Shown here: positions 33,743 to 44,104 of the stretch, piece by piece
Position numbering within the stretch: position 1 is the first letter of the stretch
Layout of the letters: every line of letters starts with the position of its first letter
Notes under the pieces: generated by a model
The model's database searches: none
Seen by the model: the letters and a program-made list of their open reading frames with translations, nothing else
What the model was told of the DNA's origin: nothing
Program-made: the position numbers and the translations under genes
From: Rhodocyclaceae bacterium
GTDB lineage: Bacteria > Pseudomonadota > Gammaproteobacteria > Burkholderiales > Rhodocyclaceae
Length of the DNA: 64,000 nt
NCBI GenBank assembly: GCA_016718525.1
Contig: JADKDD010000001.1
Location: forward strand, 992,001 to 1,056,000
Reading direction: 5' to 3'

Positions 33743-36280
33743 TTAAGTTAGCTCTTTTCTCACACGAAGTATTCGCATCAGCCACAAAATATCCTCCGCA
33801 ACAGCCTGCGGGAACCCGGCCCGACTACCATCGCGATTGTCGCCGAGCAGCGATGCGAGATACTTTTCGACTTCAGCTGTTGGCCATAACCGTTGAATCG
33901 TCTCGTTAACGCGAGGAAATGCTTCCAGCGTAGGTTTTGTCGCTGATGGAACGATATCCCACTCATCAGGAGCAACATTCAAATTCTTGCGCAAAGAAAT
34001 GGCCAATTTCTCAAATTCCTCGCGCCTCCCCGATTTCCGATATATCTCCAGCGCCTTCAGCCAAGGTCCGAGATCACGTTTGGGATCGTCAAGAATATAG
34101 TCAATCAGCGTCCGTTCCGCGTCTTTACGCATGCCCATCGAAATCATAATGTTGGCAAGCTCTACAGCTGGATCTTCTGCTGACTCTGATATTTTGGGTT
34201 CAGCAATAGACGCCTGAGGTTTTGCAGCGAGTTCATTCTCGATCGCCATCGCTGCTTCTATTTCCGCATTGGTGCGCGGTGTCAAGTCGAACTCCACAGG
34301 CTCGGCTGACGCCGGATTTGCAGTTTCATCGGGCAAGTCTTTGGCACCAATCTCTGTACTCAGCTGGCCCAGGCTCATCGGTACTTCATTTTGTTGTCTA
34401 GCCGGCGGCAATTGGTCCAGGTCAAGCGCGAAATTGATCTGAGGCAACTCGAGTGAATCAACAGTCTTATCAACCGTCACAGAGGCCGGCTTATTTGGCT
34501 CTGACAAAGTAAATTCAATGATATGGTCCGTTGGCCTGTGCAGGGGCTCATCAGGTGGGGCAGAAACGCTTGGGGCGGTTGGTGTTTCCGGCGCAGCGAT
34601 CGAGTCTTGGGAATCTGTTTGGCTATTCTGCTGAGCGACCGACCGCTCGACCTTCTGGCGGAAGTCAACTTCGCCTGAGTTCAATCGGCTCAACGGCTCA
34701 CCGGATAGGGTCTGTTCGGCGGCTGTGCCACTATCGCCTCTAGGACTCTTAGGCGACGATGGGATGATCGTACCGGCATTGATTGGCGATGATTCGGCAA
34801 CATGGCCCGTCGAATCAGATGTAGCCCGCTGAGCAAACGGATTTATGCCGCCATCGGATTCATACAGTTCCGGTGAGGTAGACGCGGTGAAAATAGGGTG
34901 GGGCTGAATCTCTGCGAGGCTGCGATTTGTAGAAGTTGATTCGATCCTCTGCATCTGCTGGCGATGACTGAGGGTCAGTAATCCAGCTCCAACCGCACCG
35001 AAGGTAAATATCAGCCCAAGGAGCTCAAGTACCCCGAATGACTTGGGCTCAGGTTTGGCATCAAGTTTCGCCTGCAGTTGCCGTTGTTCAGCCTCTTGCT
35101 GTTTGCTCTTGGCTTCCAGAAACTGAAGCTGGCTTTTATTGCTGGCAAACAGATTTTCAAGTGTCTTGAGTTTCTCGTGCATCTCTTGATCACTAACGGC
35201 TTGTGCGAGCAATATCTGTTCGAGGCGCTCAATCGTCGCTTGAGCCTCTTTTGAGGAGAGCGCGCGACCTGAACCATTGGATGGATTGCCACCGATCACC
35301 AGACGATCGCGCGATGCTGATCGCCCTACATCTGAATCCGGGCTTGACCTGAGTGGTTGTTTGAGTGGCTTATTGGTTGTGACCGGCGGCGGCTCGACGT
35401 TATTGTTTTTGTTCGCGGCGACCACCTGTTCAGGTGTCGGCAAATTATCCGGTATAACGAGAACGGTGCCAGCCGACAATGGTATTGATCCTACCTGCGC
35501 TGCGTTGGCAAACAACTCTGGGTTGGCCAGGGCCATTAGGCGGCGATATTCGTCCCGGGTAGCCTGATTGCTTGGATAACGGACGCGAGCCAATTGATTC
35601 AATGTGGTGTCACGTTGCAACTTCATTGTGAGTCGTGCCGTCGGACTACCAGGAACCGTGGAATGCACGCTGTCCGTGGTTGTCGGGCGCAACGAAATAC
35701 CTGCTTGTGCCGCCGGAATCGACAATGGCTCCACACTGGGTGATCTTGAAGGAGCATTCGCATTATGATTGCTCGCCACCGTTACGGCCGTGCCTGATAT
35801 TTCGTTACTGCCACCATCTTTGGTTTCAGCTTGCCGTGTCAGCAACAAGTAATCCCGGGTAATCTCGCCGCTACATCCCAACACAATGCGAAATTCAATG
35901 AGCGGATCGCGCACGGTTTGTCCCGACGTGATAAGAATTCTGGGTTGCGCCGACAGGTCAAGGGCCAATTTTGTGTACTTTGGAAAGAACTGCTGATCCT
36001 GTCCGTCTGGCGGCGCAACTATCTTGATACAGTCCAGCTTCGGGATCGGCTCATCGGTAGCCAACAGCAGTGGGATTTCAACCTTCAGTGGCTGCAGCAA
36101 AACAGGTTCGCCAACAACACTGCCAAGTCCTAGCGCGTTTGCTGACCACGGCGCGAATGCAAACAATGCAATTGCCACGAAAATGAAGATTCGAACATGC
36201 AATTCGGCTATTACAGTGTCTGGTAAATATCGTGTGGCTGTTGCGCATTCACGTGACACGGCAAGTGGGAGCGCGCGCAT
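33743..36280 (-). CDS. FimV-like peptidoglycan-binding membrane protein
   Basis: This protein of 845 residues resembles FimV, the pilus and polarity hub. It has a signal segment ending S-A-N-A then L-G-L-G-x-V-V-G-E-P-V-L (N-terminal FimV domain to about 170), and a LysM-like segment (about 215-285, with Y-P-S-N-Q-A-T-R-D-E-Y-R-R-L-M). A coiled coil (about 350-425), one membrane helix, a long acidic linker and a C-terminal TPR-like part (M-G-M-R-K-D-A-E-R-T-L-I-D-Y-I) follow. ATG 36280 is the likely start; TTG 36202 would remove an odd 26-residue lead. Confidence 0.8.
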   Translation of the reverse strand: MRALPLAVSRECATATRYLPDTVIAELHVRIFIFVAIALFAFAPWSANALGLGSVVGEPVLLQPLKVEIPLLLATDEPIPKLDCIKIVAPPDGQDQQFFPKYTKLALDLSAQPRILITSGQTVRDPLIEFRIVLGCSGEITRDYLLLTRQAETKDGGSNEISGTAVTVASNHNANAPSRSPSVEPLSIPAAQAGISLRPTTTDSVHSTVPGSPTARLTMKLQRDTTLNQLARVRYPSNQATRDEYRRLMALANPELFANAAQVGSIPLSAGTVLVIPDNLPTPEQVVAANKNNNVEPPPVTTNKPLKQPLRSSPDSDVGRSASRDRLVIGGNPSNGSGRALSSKEAQATIERLEQILLAQAVSDQEMHEKLKTLENLFASNKSQLQFLEAKSKQQEAEQRQLQAKLDAKPEPKSFGVLELLGLIFTFGAVGAGLLTLSHRQQMQRIESTSTNRSLAEIQPHPIFTASTSPELYESDGGINPFAQRATSDSTGHVAESSPINAGTIIPSSPKSPRGDSGTAAEQTLSGEPLSRLNSGEVDFRQKVERSVAQQNSQTDSQDSIAAPETPTAPSVSAPPDEPLHRPTDHIIEFTLSEPNKPASVTVDKTVDSLELPQINFALDLDQLPPARQQNEVPMSLGQLSTEIGAKDLPDETANPASAEPVEFDLTPRTNAEIEAAMAIENELAAKPQASIAEPKISESAEDPAVELANIMISMGMRKDAERTLIDYILDDPKRDLGPWLKALEIYRKSGRREEFEKLAISLRKNLNVAPDEWDIVPSATKPTLEAFPRVNETIQRLWPTAEVEKYLASLLGDNRDGSRAGFPQAVAEDILWLMRILRVRKELT

Positions 36281-36440
36281 CACCTTGAATCCTTATATCT
36301 TTCAATATTCACCATGCTTGAATTTTAACGCAGGGCAGATGTCAGTTGGCGGCATACTGACGGGCGCAAAGGAAAAGTCCAATTCAGAATTGCGCTATCC
36401 GTCATACTCCTGTCACGTCACTTAGTCTTGGTAGTACTTC

Positions 36441-37334
36441 ATGCCCAAATCGTTGTCCCCCAGAGATTTTCTGTTGGCGCTTACTGTGGTGGCGATCTGG
36501 GGCAGCAATTTCGTGGTGATTAAGTACGCATTGGCCGACTTACCACCACTTTTGTTCGCTGCGCTCCGCTTTACTCTGGCATTCGTTCCGGCTGCACTTT
36601 TTTTGCGACGCCCCCGGCTTGCCTGGTCCAATCTGGCCCTTTATGGGGTATTGATTGGCGTGGGTCAGTTTGGCGTTTTGTATATCGCGATGAATGGACA
36701 TATTTCACCCGGCCTGGCATCGCTAGTGATACAGACACAGGTTTTTTTCACCATTGCCATGGCCATGAGATACGCGGGCGAGACGGTTAAACCGTACCAG
36801 GGGATCGCTCTGCTTTTAGCCGTTACGGGTATCGGCATTATTGCCAGTCATACCGATGGCACCACAACGCTCGGTGGGCTTGCACTGATCTTGTTCGCGG
36901 CCTTCTCATGGGCGGCGGCAAACATGACTGCAAAACGAGCGCTTGGCGTAAACATGCTCGCTTACGTGGTGTGGTCAAGTGTCTATGCTGTCCCGCCGTT
37001 GCTGTTACTTTCAATTGCCTTCGAAGGCGTCGATGCGATCAAACTCGGTCTGCACTCAGCGACGCCCGCAACTTGGCTTGCAGTAGTCTGGCAATCATTT
37101 GGCAATACCTTATTTGGCTATGCAGTTTGGGGTTGGTTGCTTGCACGTTACCCAGCTGCGACAGTTACGCCAATGGCCTTGTTGGTCCCCGTATTTGGCA
37201 TGACTGCTTCAAGTTTCTGGCTTGCAGAGGCATTACCGACTTGGAAACTTATTGCAGCGGGGTTGGTGATGTCTGGCTTGGCGCTAAATTTGTTGTGGCC
37301 GTACTGGCGCAATGCAATGATGTCTCGCGGCTAG
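36441..37334 (+). CDS. EamA family transporter (DMT superfamily)
   Basis: This 297-residue protein has ten predicted membrane helices in two EamA halves (V-A-I-W-G-S-N-F-V-V-I-K in the first, A-F-S-W-A-A-A-N at the second). It resembles the O-acetylserine/cysteine exporter EamA/YdeD, though the substrate cannot be fixed by sequence. It stands alone between the fimV-like gene and gdh, with weak start signals. Confidence 0.88.
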   Translation: MPKSLSPRDFLLALTVVAIWGSNFVVIKYALADLPPLLFAALRFTLAFVPAALFLRRPRLAWSNLALYGVLIGVGQFGVLYIAMNGHISPGLASLVIQTQVFFTIAMAMRYAGETVKPYQGIALLLAVTGIGIIASHTDGTTTLGGLALILFAAFSWAAANMTAKRALGVNMLAYVVWSSVYAVPPLLLLSIAFEGVDAIKLGLHSATPATWLAVVWQSFGNTLFGYAVWGWLLARYPAATVTPMALLVPVFGMTASSFWLAEALPTWKLIAAGLVMSGLALNLLWPYWRNAMMSRG

Positions 37335-37415
37335 CGTGTCATGCGGTTCCATGAGTTGCTTTATCAATTATGTTGACAAGATTTCTGCTTTGCGTGAATT
37401 CCAAGCCTAGGTATT

Positions 37416-37430
37416 ATTGGCGTCGCCAAT
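37416..37430. promoter_or_regulatory. 15-bp perfect palindrome before the NAD-GDH gene
   Basis: ATTGGCG and CGCCAAT face each other around one T, 27 bp before the chosen gdh start at 37458. A TATTAT at 37412-37417 overlaps its left end and could be the -10 box, so a bound repressor would block transcription. The protein that binds is unknown. Confidence 0.35.
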
Positions 37431-37457
37431 GACTGATTTTCAATGATTGGAGTGATG

Positions 37458-40400
37458 ATGAATAACAAAATAGAAGAACAAAAGGAGCACGTGCTCGACG
37501 GCGTCATCAAGCTGCTCAATCAACGGATAGCGCCGACCGAGCACGACGAGTTGCAGCGATTCATTACACACTATTTCAGTCAGGTTGATGCTGAAGACAT
37601 AGCGATTAAAAGCCCCGAAGATCTTTATGGTGCTGCGCTCGCACACTATTCGTTTGCCCGTGTGTTTGTTAGCGGCAAAGCCAAATTGAGAGTCTATAAC
37701 CCGAGCTTAGAAGCGAACGGATGGGAGTCGACCGCAACAGTAGTTGAAATCATCAACGACGATATGCCGTTCCTGGTTGATTCTGTAACCATGGAAGTTA
37801 ATCGGCTGGGTTATCGACTGACGCAGCTGATACATCCAACGTTTCGGACACAGCGCGACGCCGCGAACCAATTGCTCACTGTGATGGCGGATCAAGGATC
37901 CGCCAATAGCCGCCAAGAGTCCTTCATCCATGTGGAGCTCAATCGAGAGACAGACCCGGATCGCCTCTCGGAACTGGATAGAAGTTTGAATGCCATTCTC
38001 TGCGACGTTCGTGCTGCCGTCTCGGACTGGCAAGCCATGCGCACGCGTATGGCGGAAGTCATCAACGATTTGCGAGCAACCTCAACTGGATTAAGTACGA
38101 CTGAAATTGACCAAGGTGGTGCTTTTTTGGCATGGACACTCGATAACCACTTTACATTCCTCGGCTATCGCGAATATGACCTGACTCCCATTGCAGGCAC
38201 CGACCAGCTGACCCTGAGCAATGAGCGAGGACTGGGCATACTGCATGAGAATCCGTTGACCGGAGTTTCGACGAGTTTCGCTGAATTGCCGCTAGCAATA
38301 CGTCGTCTTGCGCGTGAACCAAAATTGTTGGTTCTGACCAAGGCAACATCGCGTTCTACAGTCCATCGTCCGGGTTATCTGGACTACATTGGTATCAAGC
38401 GATTTGACTCCCAAGGAAACGTGGTTGGTGAACGACGATTTGTTGGTCTATATACGTCGTCGGCCTACCAAGACCGGCTTGACACCATACCGATTGTTCG
38501 CGACAAGGCCAGCGCGGTACTGGCGCAGGCAGGCTTCGCGGCAAACAGTCATATGGGCAAGAATCTGGCCAGCATTTTGGAGACCTTCCCCCGCGATGAA
38601 TTGTTTCAAATGGATGAGGCAACACTATTTGAAACTGCGACAGGAATATTGCGCCTCGGTGATCGACGCAAATTGCGCGTATTTATTCGCCGTGATGCTT
38701 ATGGCAGGTTCTATTCCTGCTTGATCTATTTACCGCGAGATCAATTCAATACGGAATCGCGAACCAAGATTCAGAACATACTCAAACACAACTTGTCTGG
38801 ATCTAGCGTTGAATTCACTGTTCAATTATCAGACGCTTTGTTGGCTCGTATCCACATGCTGATTCGCACCACACCGACCGATGAATTACCGATTGACGGG
38901 CGGGCGATTGAAGCTGAGATTGGTTTGGCATTGCGCGATTGGTCGGACGATCTCAAACTTGCTTTGATTGAAGCAAAGGGCGAAGACGCCGCCAATTTGG
39001 CAATGCGACGATATGCAAACAGTTTTCCGCCCGCATACTCAGGCAGCGTTAGCGCACGCGCCGCAGTTCGTGATATTGACATGATGGATGAATTGAGCGA
39101 GCAGCAAGACATTCGCATGAGCCTATACCGACCGGTGGAGGCAGACGCGTTTGCCTTGAGGTTGCGCATTTATCGACTTGGGCTGCCAATGCCCCTGTCG
39201 GAGAGTTTGCCGATGCTGGAGCACATGGGTGTATCAGTGCAGGATGAGCAGTCTTATTTGCTGCAGTTCGGTGAGTCGCGTGCAGTGCATTTGCACGATT
39301 TCGGTCTTCGTGCCCGCGTTCCAATCACCGATATCGCGCCAGTAAAGCCACTTTTTGAGGATACATTCACTAAGACCTGGCGGAGGCTGGTGGAAAGCGA
39401 TGGATTCAATTGTCTCGTGCTGGTTGCCGGTCTATCCAGCGACGAGGTTTCGGTGCTACGCGCACTTGCCAAATATTTGAAGCAAACCGGATTTACTTTC
39501 AGCCAAACTTATATCGAACAGACACTCGGAGAAAACCCGGTCATTGCGCGCAAACTCGTTGAACTGTTCGATGCGCGTTTCAATCCGGAAGTCTGTCAAG
39601 ACCGCGTAACGGGGCAGAAGGAAATTGTTGCCAGTATCCGAGAGGCACTGGATAGTGTGGCCAATGCAGACGAAGATCGAATCTTGCGTCGCTTTCTTTC
39701 AGTGATTCAAGCCGTTGTGCGAACAAATTTTTATCAACATCGCCTGATTGGCGACGGCGGTCAACAACGCAAGACTTATATTTCGTTCAAGATTGAATCA
39801 ACCAAGGTCCCCGAGCTTCCTGAGCCGAAGCCGCTTTACGAAATCTGGGTCTATTCGCCACGCGTGGAAGGAATTCACTTGCGTTTTGGCAAGGTTGCTC
39901 GTGGCGGACTACGATGGTCTGACCGTATGGAGGACTTCCGGACCGAAGTTTTGGGTTTAGTAAAAGCTCAGCAGGTAAAGAACGCGGTGATTGTTCCTGT
40001 GGGTTCAAAGGGTGGCTTTGTAGTGAAAAACCCGCCACCACCCAGTGACCGTGACCTGTTCATGAAAGAGGGCGTGGAGTGCTACAAAACATTTTTGCGT
40101 GGCCTGCTCGACCTTACCGACAATCTGGTCGCCAATCAGCTTGTCCCGCCGCAAAACGTCGTTCGTCATGATGGCGATGACCCTTATCTGGTAGTCGCCG
40201 CAGACAAGGGCACAGCAAGCTTTTCCGACTATGCAAACGAAATTAGCGCTGAATACCATCATTGGCTGGGTGACGCATTTGCCTCTGGAGGATCGGTTGG
40301 TTACGACCACAAAAAAATGGGAATCACCGCCCGTGGTGCCTGGGAATCGGTCAAACGGCACTTCCTTGAGACTGGCCTGGATACGCAGACAACCGACTTC

Positions 40401-42287
40401 ACCGTCGTCGGCGTAGGTGACATGTCGGGCGACGTCTTCGGTAATGGAATGCTGCTTTCAAGGCATATCCGTTTAATTGCAGCATTTGACCATCGTCACA
40501 TTTTTCTTGATCCGAACCCTGATGCCGAGGCCAGTTTTATGGAGCGCGAACGCATGTTTGCGCTTCCACGTTCGTCATGGGACGACTACAACAAATCGCT
40601 GATTTCACCTGGAGGTGGCGTACACCCACGCAGCGCCAAGCTCATCACGATTACACCTGAAGTCAAGAGAGTGCTTGAGATCGAGGACGAGTCGCTAAGC
40701 CCGGTTGACCTTATACGGGCGATATTGAAAGCCAAAGTGGATCTTTTCTACAACGGGGGCATTGGCACCTATGTCAAAGCCAGCTCACAACGGCATATTG
40801 AGGTCGGCGATCGGGCGACTGACGCTCTGCGCGTCAATGGCAATGAGCTGCGCTGCCGGGTAGTAGCAGAAGGCGGCAATCTTGGGTGCACCCAGCTTGG
40901 AAGAATTGAGTACGCCCTGAATGGCGGTCGCATCAATACCGATGCCATTGACAACTCAGCCGGCGTCGACTGCTCCGATCATGAGGTCAATATTAAGATT
41001 TTGCTTGGCATCGTCGAGGCTGAAGGTGAGTTGACAGAAAAGCAACGTAACAAATTGCTCGCGGAAATGACCGACGAAGTCGGTCTGCTAGTGTTGCAAG
41101 ACAACTACTATCAAACGCAGTCACTTTCTGTTAGCGGTGTTCGTGGCGACAAAGCCATTGATGCTCAGGCTCAATTCATCAGGCATCTGGAGAAAATCGG
41201 ACGGTTGAACCGCGCAGTTGAATTCTTGCCAAGCGACGAGCAAATTGACGAACGGCGCGCCGCGGGCATCGGGCTGACATCACCGGAACGGGCCGTGCTC
41301 TTGGCCTACAGCAAAATGGTCCTGTTCGATCAACTGATTGCCTCAAATTTGATCGACGACGAGTATGTAAGCGATGCCTTGGTCGAGTATTTTCCAGTCG
41401 CGTTGCGCGAGCGTTATGCGTCGGTAATGTTGCGTCATCCATTAAAGCGGGAAATCATCGCCACTGTGGTGACAAACTCGATGATTAATCGAACGGGCAG
41501 TGTATTTAACTACCGTATGCAACAAGAGACCGGTGCTCCTGCATCTGACGTCGTCAAGGCCTACATGTTGGTGCGCGATATTTTTGAGTTTTCCCCCTTG
41601 TGGGCTGCTGTTGAAGACATGGACCGTAAAGTGCCGGCGCAGATTCAAAACGAAATACTGATTGATGCAGGTCGCTTGATGCTACGCGCAGTGTTGTGGT
41701 TTCTGCGTGAACATCATGACGCTTTGCCTATGGGTGATGTGGTCGAAACCTTTCGACCGGGCGTCCGCAAGGTTCGCTCGTCATTGCCAAATTTGTTGAT
41801 GCCCGCTGACCTGACTGCATTGACTTCCCGTCAGGAAGCACTGATACGTTTCGGTGTCCCAGCCGATATTGCCGAGATAGCTGCCGGCTTCGATGCCGCT
41901 TATGCGGCGCTTGATATTGTGGAAGTGGCAAGAAAGAGCAATAGAAGCGTCGATTTGGTCGCGACTATTTACTTCAGCCTGGTTGGAAAACTCGAGATCC
42001 GTTGGTTTGCCAAGCAAATTTCGGCGTTGCCTACTGACACTCATTGGCAGGCACTGGCGCGCAATGCCATGCGCGACGATTTGTCTTTCCAGCAACGACA
42101 GCTGACACTGGCAGTCGTTTCACTGTCGCCAACTGAGAGTCAGGCCGATGCAATGATTGAAGCATGGGAGAAATCTCACTCTCTGGCTCTGTCCAGAATT
42201 GGTGAAATGGTTACTGACTTCAAATCCGGGACTGTGGATTTAGCGATGCTTTCGGTCGTCTTACGAGAGCTGCGTGGATTAGGCTAG
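37458..42287 (+). CDS. NAD-specific glutamate dehydrogenase, 180-kDa class
   Basis: This very large enzyme (1609 residues) turns glutamate into 2-oxoglutarate and ammonia, mainly for catabolism. It belongs to the L_180 class (as in Streptomyces clavuligerus and Pseudomonas): long N-terminal ACT-like regulatory domains (about 1-700), then the catalytic core with G-G-L-R-W-S-D-R-x-E-D-F-R-T-E-V-L and V-G-S-K-G-G-F, the Rossmann part, and a helical tail. Start ATG 37458 has GGAG 5 nt upstream; 37443 and 37455 are also in frame. A palindrome lies just upstream. Confidence 0.95.
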   Translation: MNNKIEEQKEHVLDGVIKLLNQRIAPTEHDELQRFITHYFSQVDAEDIAIKSPEDLYGAALAHYSFARVFVSGKAKLRVYNPSLEANGWESTATVVEIINDDMPFLVDSVTMEVNRLGYRLTQLIHPTFRTQRDAANQLLTVMADQGSANSRQESFIHVELNRETDPDRLSELDRSLNAILCDVRAAVSDWQAMRTRMAEVINDLRATSTGLSTTEIDQGGAFLAWTLDNHFTFLGYREYDLTPIAGTDQLTLSNERGLGILHENPLTGVSTSFAELPLAIRRLAREPKLLVLTKATSRSTVHRPGYLDYIGIKRFDSQGNVVGERRFVGLYTSSAYQDRLDTIPIVRDKASAVLAQAGFAANSHMGKNLASILETFPRDELFQMDEATLFETATGILRLGDRRKLRVFIRRDAYGRFYSCLIYLPRDQFNTESRTKIQNILKHNLSGSSVEFTVQLSDALLARIHMLIRTTPTDELPIDGRAIEAEIGLALRDWSDDLKLALIEAKGEDAANLAMRRYANSFPPAYSGSVSARAAVRDIDMMDELSEQQDIRMSLYRPVEADAFALRLRIYRLGLPMPLSESLPMLEHMGVSVQDEQSYLLQFGESRAVHLHDFGLRARVPITDIAPVKPLFEDTFTKTWRRLVESDGFNCLVLVAGLSSDEVSVLRALAKYLKQTGFTFSQTYIEQTLGENPVIARKLVELFDARFNPEVCQDRVTGQKEIVASIREALDSVANADEDRILRRFLSVIQAVVRTNFYQHRLIGDGGQQRKTYISFKIESTKVPELPEPKPLYEIWVYSPRVEGIHLRFGKVARGGLRWSDRMEDFRTEVLGLVKAQQVKNAVIVPVGSKGGFVVKNPPPPSDRDLFMKEGVECYKTFLRGLLDLTDNLVANQLVPPQNVVRHDGDDPYLVVAADKGTASFSDYANEISAEYHHWLGDAFASGGSVGYDHKKMGITARGAWESVKRHFLETGLDTQTTDFTVVGVGDMSGDVFGNGMLLSRHIRLIAAFDHRHIFLDPNPDAEASFMERERMFALPRSSWDDYNKSLISPGGGVHPRSAKLITITPEVKRVLEIEDESLSPVDLIRAILKAKVDLFYNGGIGTYVKASSQRHIEVGDRATDALRVNGNELRCRVVAEGGNLGCTQLGRIEYALNGGRINTDAIDNSAGVDCSDHEVNIKILLGIVEAEGELTEKQRNKLLAEMTDEVGLLVLQDNYYQTQSLSVSGVRGDKAIDAQAQFIRHLEKIGRLNRAVEFLPSDEQIDERRAAGIGLTSPERAVLLAYSKMVLFDQLIASNLIDDEYVSDALVEYFPVALRERYASVMLRHPLKREIIATVVTNSMINRTGSVFNYRMQQETGAPASDVVKAYMLVRDIFEFSPLWAAVEDMDRKVPAQIQNEILIDAGRLMLRAVLWFLREHHDALPMGDVVETFRPGVRKVRSSLPNLLMPADLTALTSRQEALIRFGVPADIAEIAAGFDAAYAALDIVEVARKSNRSVDLVATIYFSLVGKLEIRWFAKQISALPTDTHWQALARNAMRDDLSFQQRQLTLAVVSLSPTESQADAMIEAWEKSHSLALSRIGEMVTDFKSGTVDLAMLSVVLRELRGLG

Positions 42288-42325
42288 CGTCGTTAAGCTC
42301 GAGTCGGAGAGTGTTCTTTACCTGC

Positions 42326-43453
42326 TCAGTTTTGACGCCATGGTAACCCCCGGTAGCGCCAGCCGCCCGTGCTTCCTCGATGCGCCTCTGCATCCGGGTC
42401 GCCTTCAAAGCCCTCCAGAATGTTATAGGCGACGATTCCTAGCTGCGTAGCGCGCTTCGCTGCTGCGATCGACCGGACGCCGCTGCGGCAAAGCAGCACA
42501 AGTTTTTTTCCACTGTCGGCCGCAGTTCTCAATCCGGCGTCAAACTGGTCGTTAATTTGCATACCTGGCCACTGTTTCCAGGCCAGTGGCACAGCGCCAG
42601 GAACGAATCCAACCCACTCGCGCTCTGCGTCGGTTCGTACATCAACAAGAACGGCTTCATCGTTTTGCCACCAACCATAGGCGACGTGTGGCGTGACATC
42701 ACCGGCATAATCCGTCGCGGCCCGCACTTTATCTCCGGACCCGAGGGCAGCCAAGTCATCTCCTGCGTCATGGCGAATCCCTGAGGCCTGATTGGCAGGA
42801 ACAGCTTCGTTAATTCGTGCGGGTTTTGGAAGATTCAATCCCGACATGACGGCAATGAACTCGGCTAAATTTTTACCCGCGACGCGGGCATTCCCGCGTT
42901 TCTCAATCCCGATAGTTGAATGGGTGCGACCCCGATAGTCATGCCCCGGCCAAACGATAGTCGCATCAGGCAACGCAAATAGAACCTCGGTCAGGCTCCG
43001 GTAGAGCGCTTCTGCGCTGCCGGATTGAAAGTCGGTACGCCCGCAGCCGTTGATCAAAAGCGTATCCCCCGTAAATACATTATTGCGCCACGTATAGCTC
43101 ATGCTGCCACTGGTGTGCCCGGGCGTGTGCAACGCACGCAACTGTTCGTGGCCAAAACTCAATAAGTCCCCGTCGTGAAGTTGTATTGCCGCGGTGGTAA
43201 TTCCGCAACCGGCAGGAGCAGCGGTCCTGGCGCCAGCATGTTCCGCCAACAGCCCGGCACTGGTGATGTGATCCGCGTGCGCATGGGTTTCGACGGTGTA
43301 GGCCAGAATCAAATTTTGCGCTTTGATGACTGCAAGATCGCGCTCAAGTTGGTTGTCAACTGGATCAATGATGATCGCTTGGCGCGAGCTCGGGCAAACA
43401 AGGATATAGGTGAAGGTCGATGATTCCGGATCAAATAGTTGTATCGGCGTCAT
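42326..43453 (-). CDS. Persulfide dioxygenase-rhodanese fusion
   Basis: This 375-residue protein joins an ETHE1-like metallo-beta-lactamase-fold domain to a C-terminal rhodanese. The first has the metal site H57-x-H59-x-D61-H62 and then I-T-S, the ETHE1 feature; the second has catalytic Cys in L-L-C-R-S-G-V-R-S. Such fusions oxidise glutathione persulfide to sulfite and move sulfane sulfur, detoxifying sulfide. ATG 43453 has GAGG at 8 nt; the frame extends 34 residues further upstream, through copy F of the dispersed repeat, but without a matching N-terminus. Confidence 0.9.
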   Translation of the reverse strand: MTPIQLFDPESSTFTYILVCPSSRQAIIIDPVDNQLERDLAVIKAQNLILAYTVETHAHADHITSAGLLAEHAGARTAAPAGCGITTAAIQLHDGDLLSFGHEQLRALHTPGHTSGSMSYTWRNNVFTGDTLLINGCGRTDFQSGSAEALYRSLTEVLFALPDATIVWPGHDYRGRTHSTIGIEKRGNARVAGKNLAEFIAVMSGLNLPKPARINEAVPANQASGIRHDAGDDLAALGSGDKVRAATDYAGDVTPHVAYGWWQNDEAVLVDVRTDAEREWVGFVPGAVPLAWKQWPGMQINDQFDAGLRTAADSGKKLVLLCRSGVRSIAAAKRATQLGIVAYNILEGFEGDPDAEAHRGSTGGWRYRGLPWRQN

Positions 43454-43518
43454 TTGTAATGCCTCGCATAAGAGATTTGGGTTTGGTGGGATTATCTCAG
43501 AGCGCGAATATTTGATCG

Positions 43519-43543
43519 ACGGCGTGTTGCCAGCACCAACTGA
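43519..43543 (+). repeat. 25-bp dispersed repeat, copy F (intergenic)
   Basis: This is ACGGCGTGTTGCC then AGCACCAACTGA, differing only at the last base from the consensus (Y = T). It lies between the diverging persulfide dioxygenase and iorA-type genes, 66 bp before the former and 91 bp before the latter. Confidence 0.9.
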
Positions 43544-43633
43544 CCAGCGGGCCAATTATCGAACTTGCCAGAATCTGTTGTCTCGACGATACTTTTGGTG
43601 GTGACCATCTACCAAGAAAAGGGTTTTGTTGTC

Positions 43634-44089
43634 ATGGTTCAGATTAGCGTTAACGGGAAGATGATCGCTCTGGACGTTGCCCCAGATACGCCGCTGCTAT
43701 GGTGCCTGCGCGATCACGTGGGGCTGACGGGCAGCAAATACGGATGCGGCATCGGCCTTTGCGGTGCGTGCAGTGTCCTGATGGATGGTGTATCGGTTCG
43801 CTCGTGCTCGATACCAGTTTCCGCAGTTGGAAGGGCAAAGATTACCACTGTCGAAGGACTCGATGACAAGGTGGCCAAAAGTCTGCAGGCGGCCTGGCAG
43901 AAGCTAGATGTCTCGCAGTGCGGTTATTGCCAGTCGGGGCAACTGGTGTCAGCGACGGCACTGCTGCGCAAAAAGCGGAATCCAAGTGACGCCGACATTG
44001 ATGCGGCCTTGTCGGGAAATCTCTGCCGCTGTGCCACCTATGTTCGAATTCGTGCTGCTGTCAAAGAAGCCGCCAAGGCATTGCTCTGA
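43634..44089 (+). CDS. Two [2Fe-2S] cluster subunit of a molybdenum hydroxylase (IorA-like)
   Basis: This 151-residue subunit carries a plant-ferredoxin-type cluster (Cys38, Cys43, Cys46, Cys58 in C-G-I-G-L-C-G-A-C) and a second cluster (Cys96, Cys99, Cys131, Cys133 in C-G-Y-C-Q-S-G-Q and C-R-C-A-T-Y). It passes electrons from the molybdenum site of the neighbouring large subunit. It resembles the alpha subunit of isoquinoline 1-oxidoreductase. ATG 43634 is chosen by homology; the frame begins at 43565. It lies 15 nt upstream of the large-subunit gene. Confidence 0.9.
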   Translation: MVQISVNGKMIALDVAPDTPLLWCLRDHVGLTGSKYGCGIGLCGACSVLMDGVSVRSCSIPVSAVGRAKITTVEGLDDKVAKSLQAAWQKLDVSQCGYCQSGQLVSATALLRKKRNPSDADIDAALSGNLCRCATYVRIRAAVKEAAKALL

Positions 44090-44104
44090 CCCTTCGAGGC
44101 GAAC

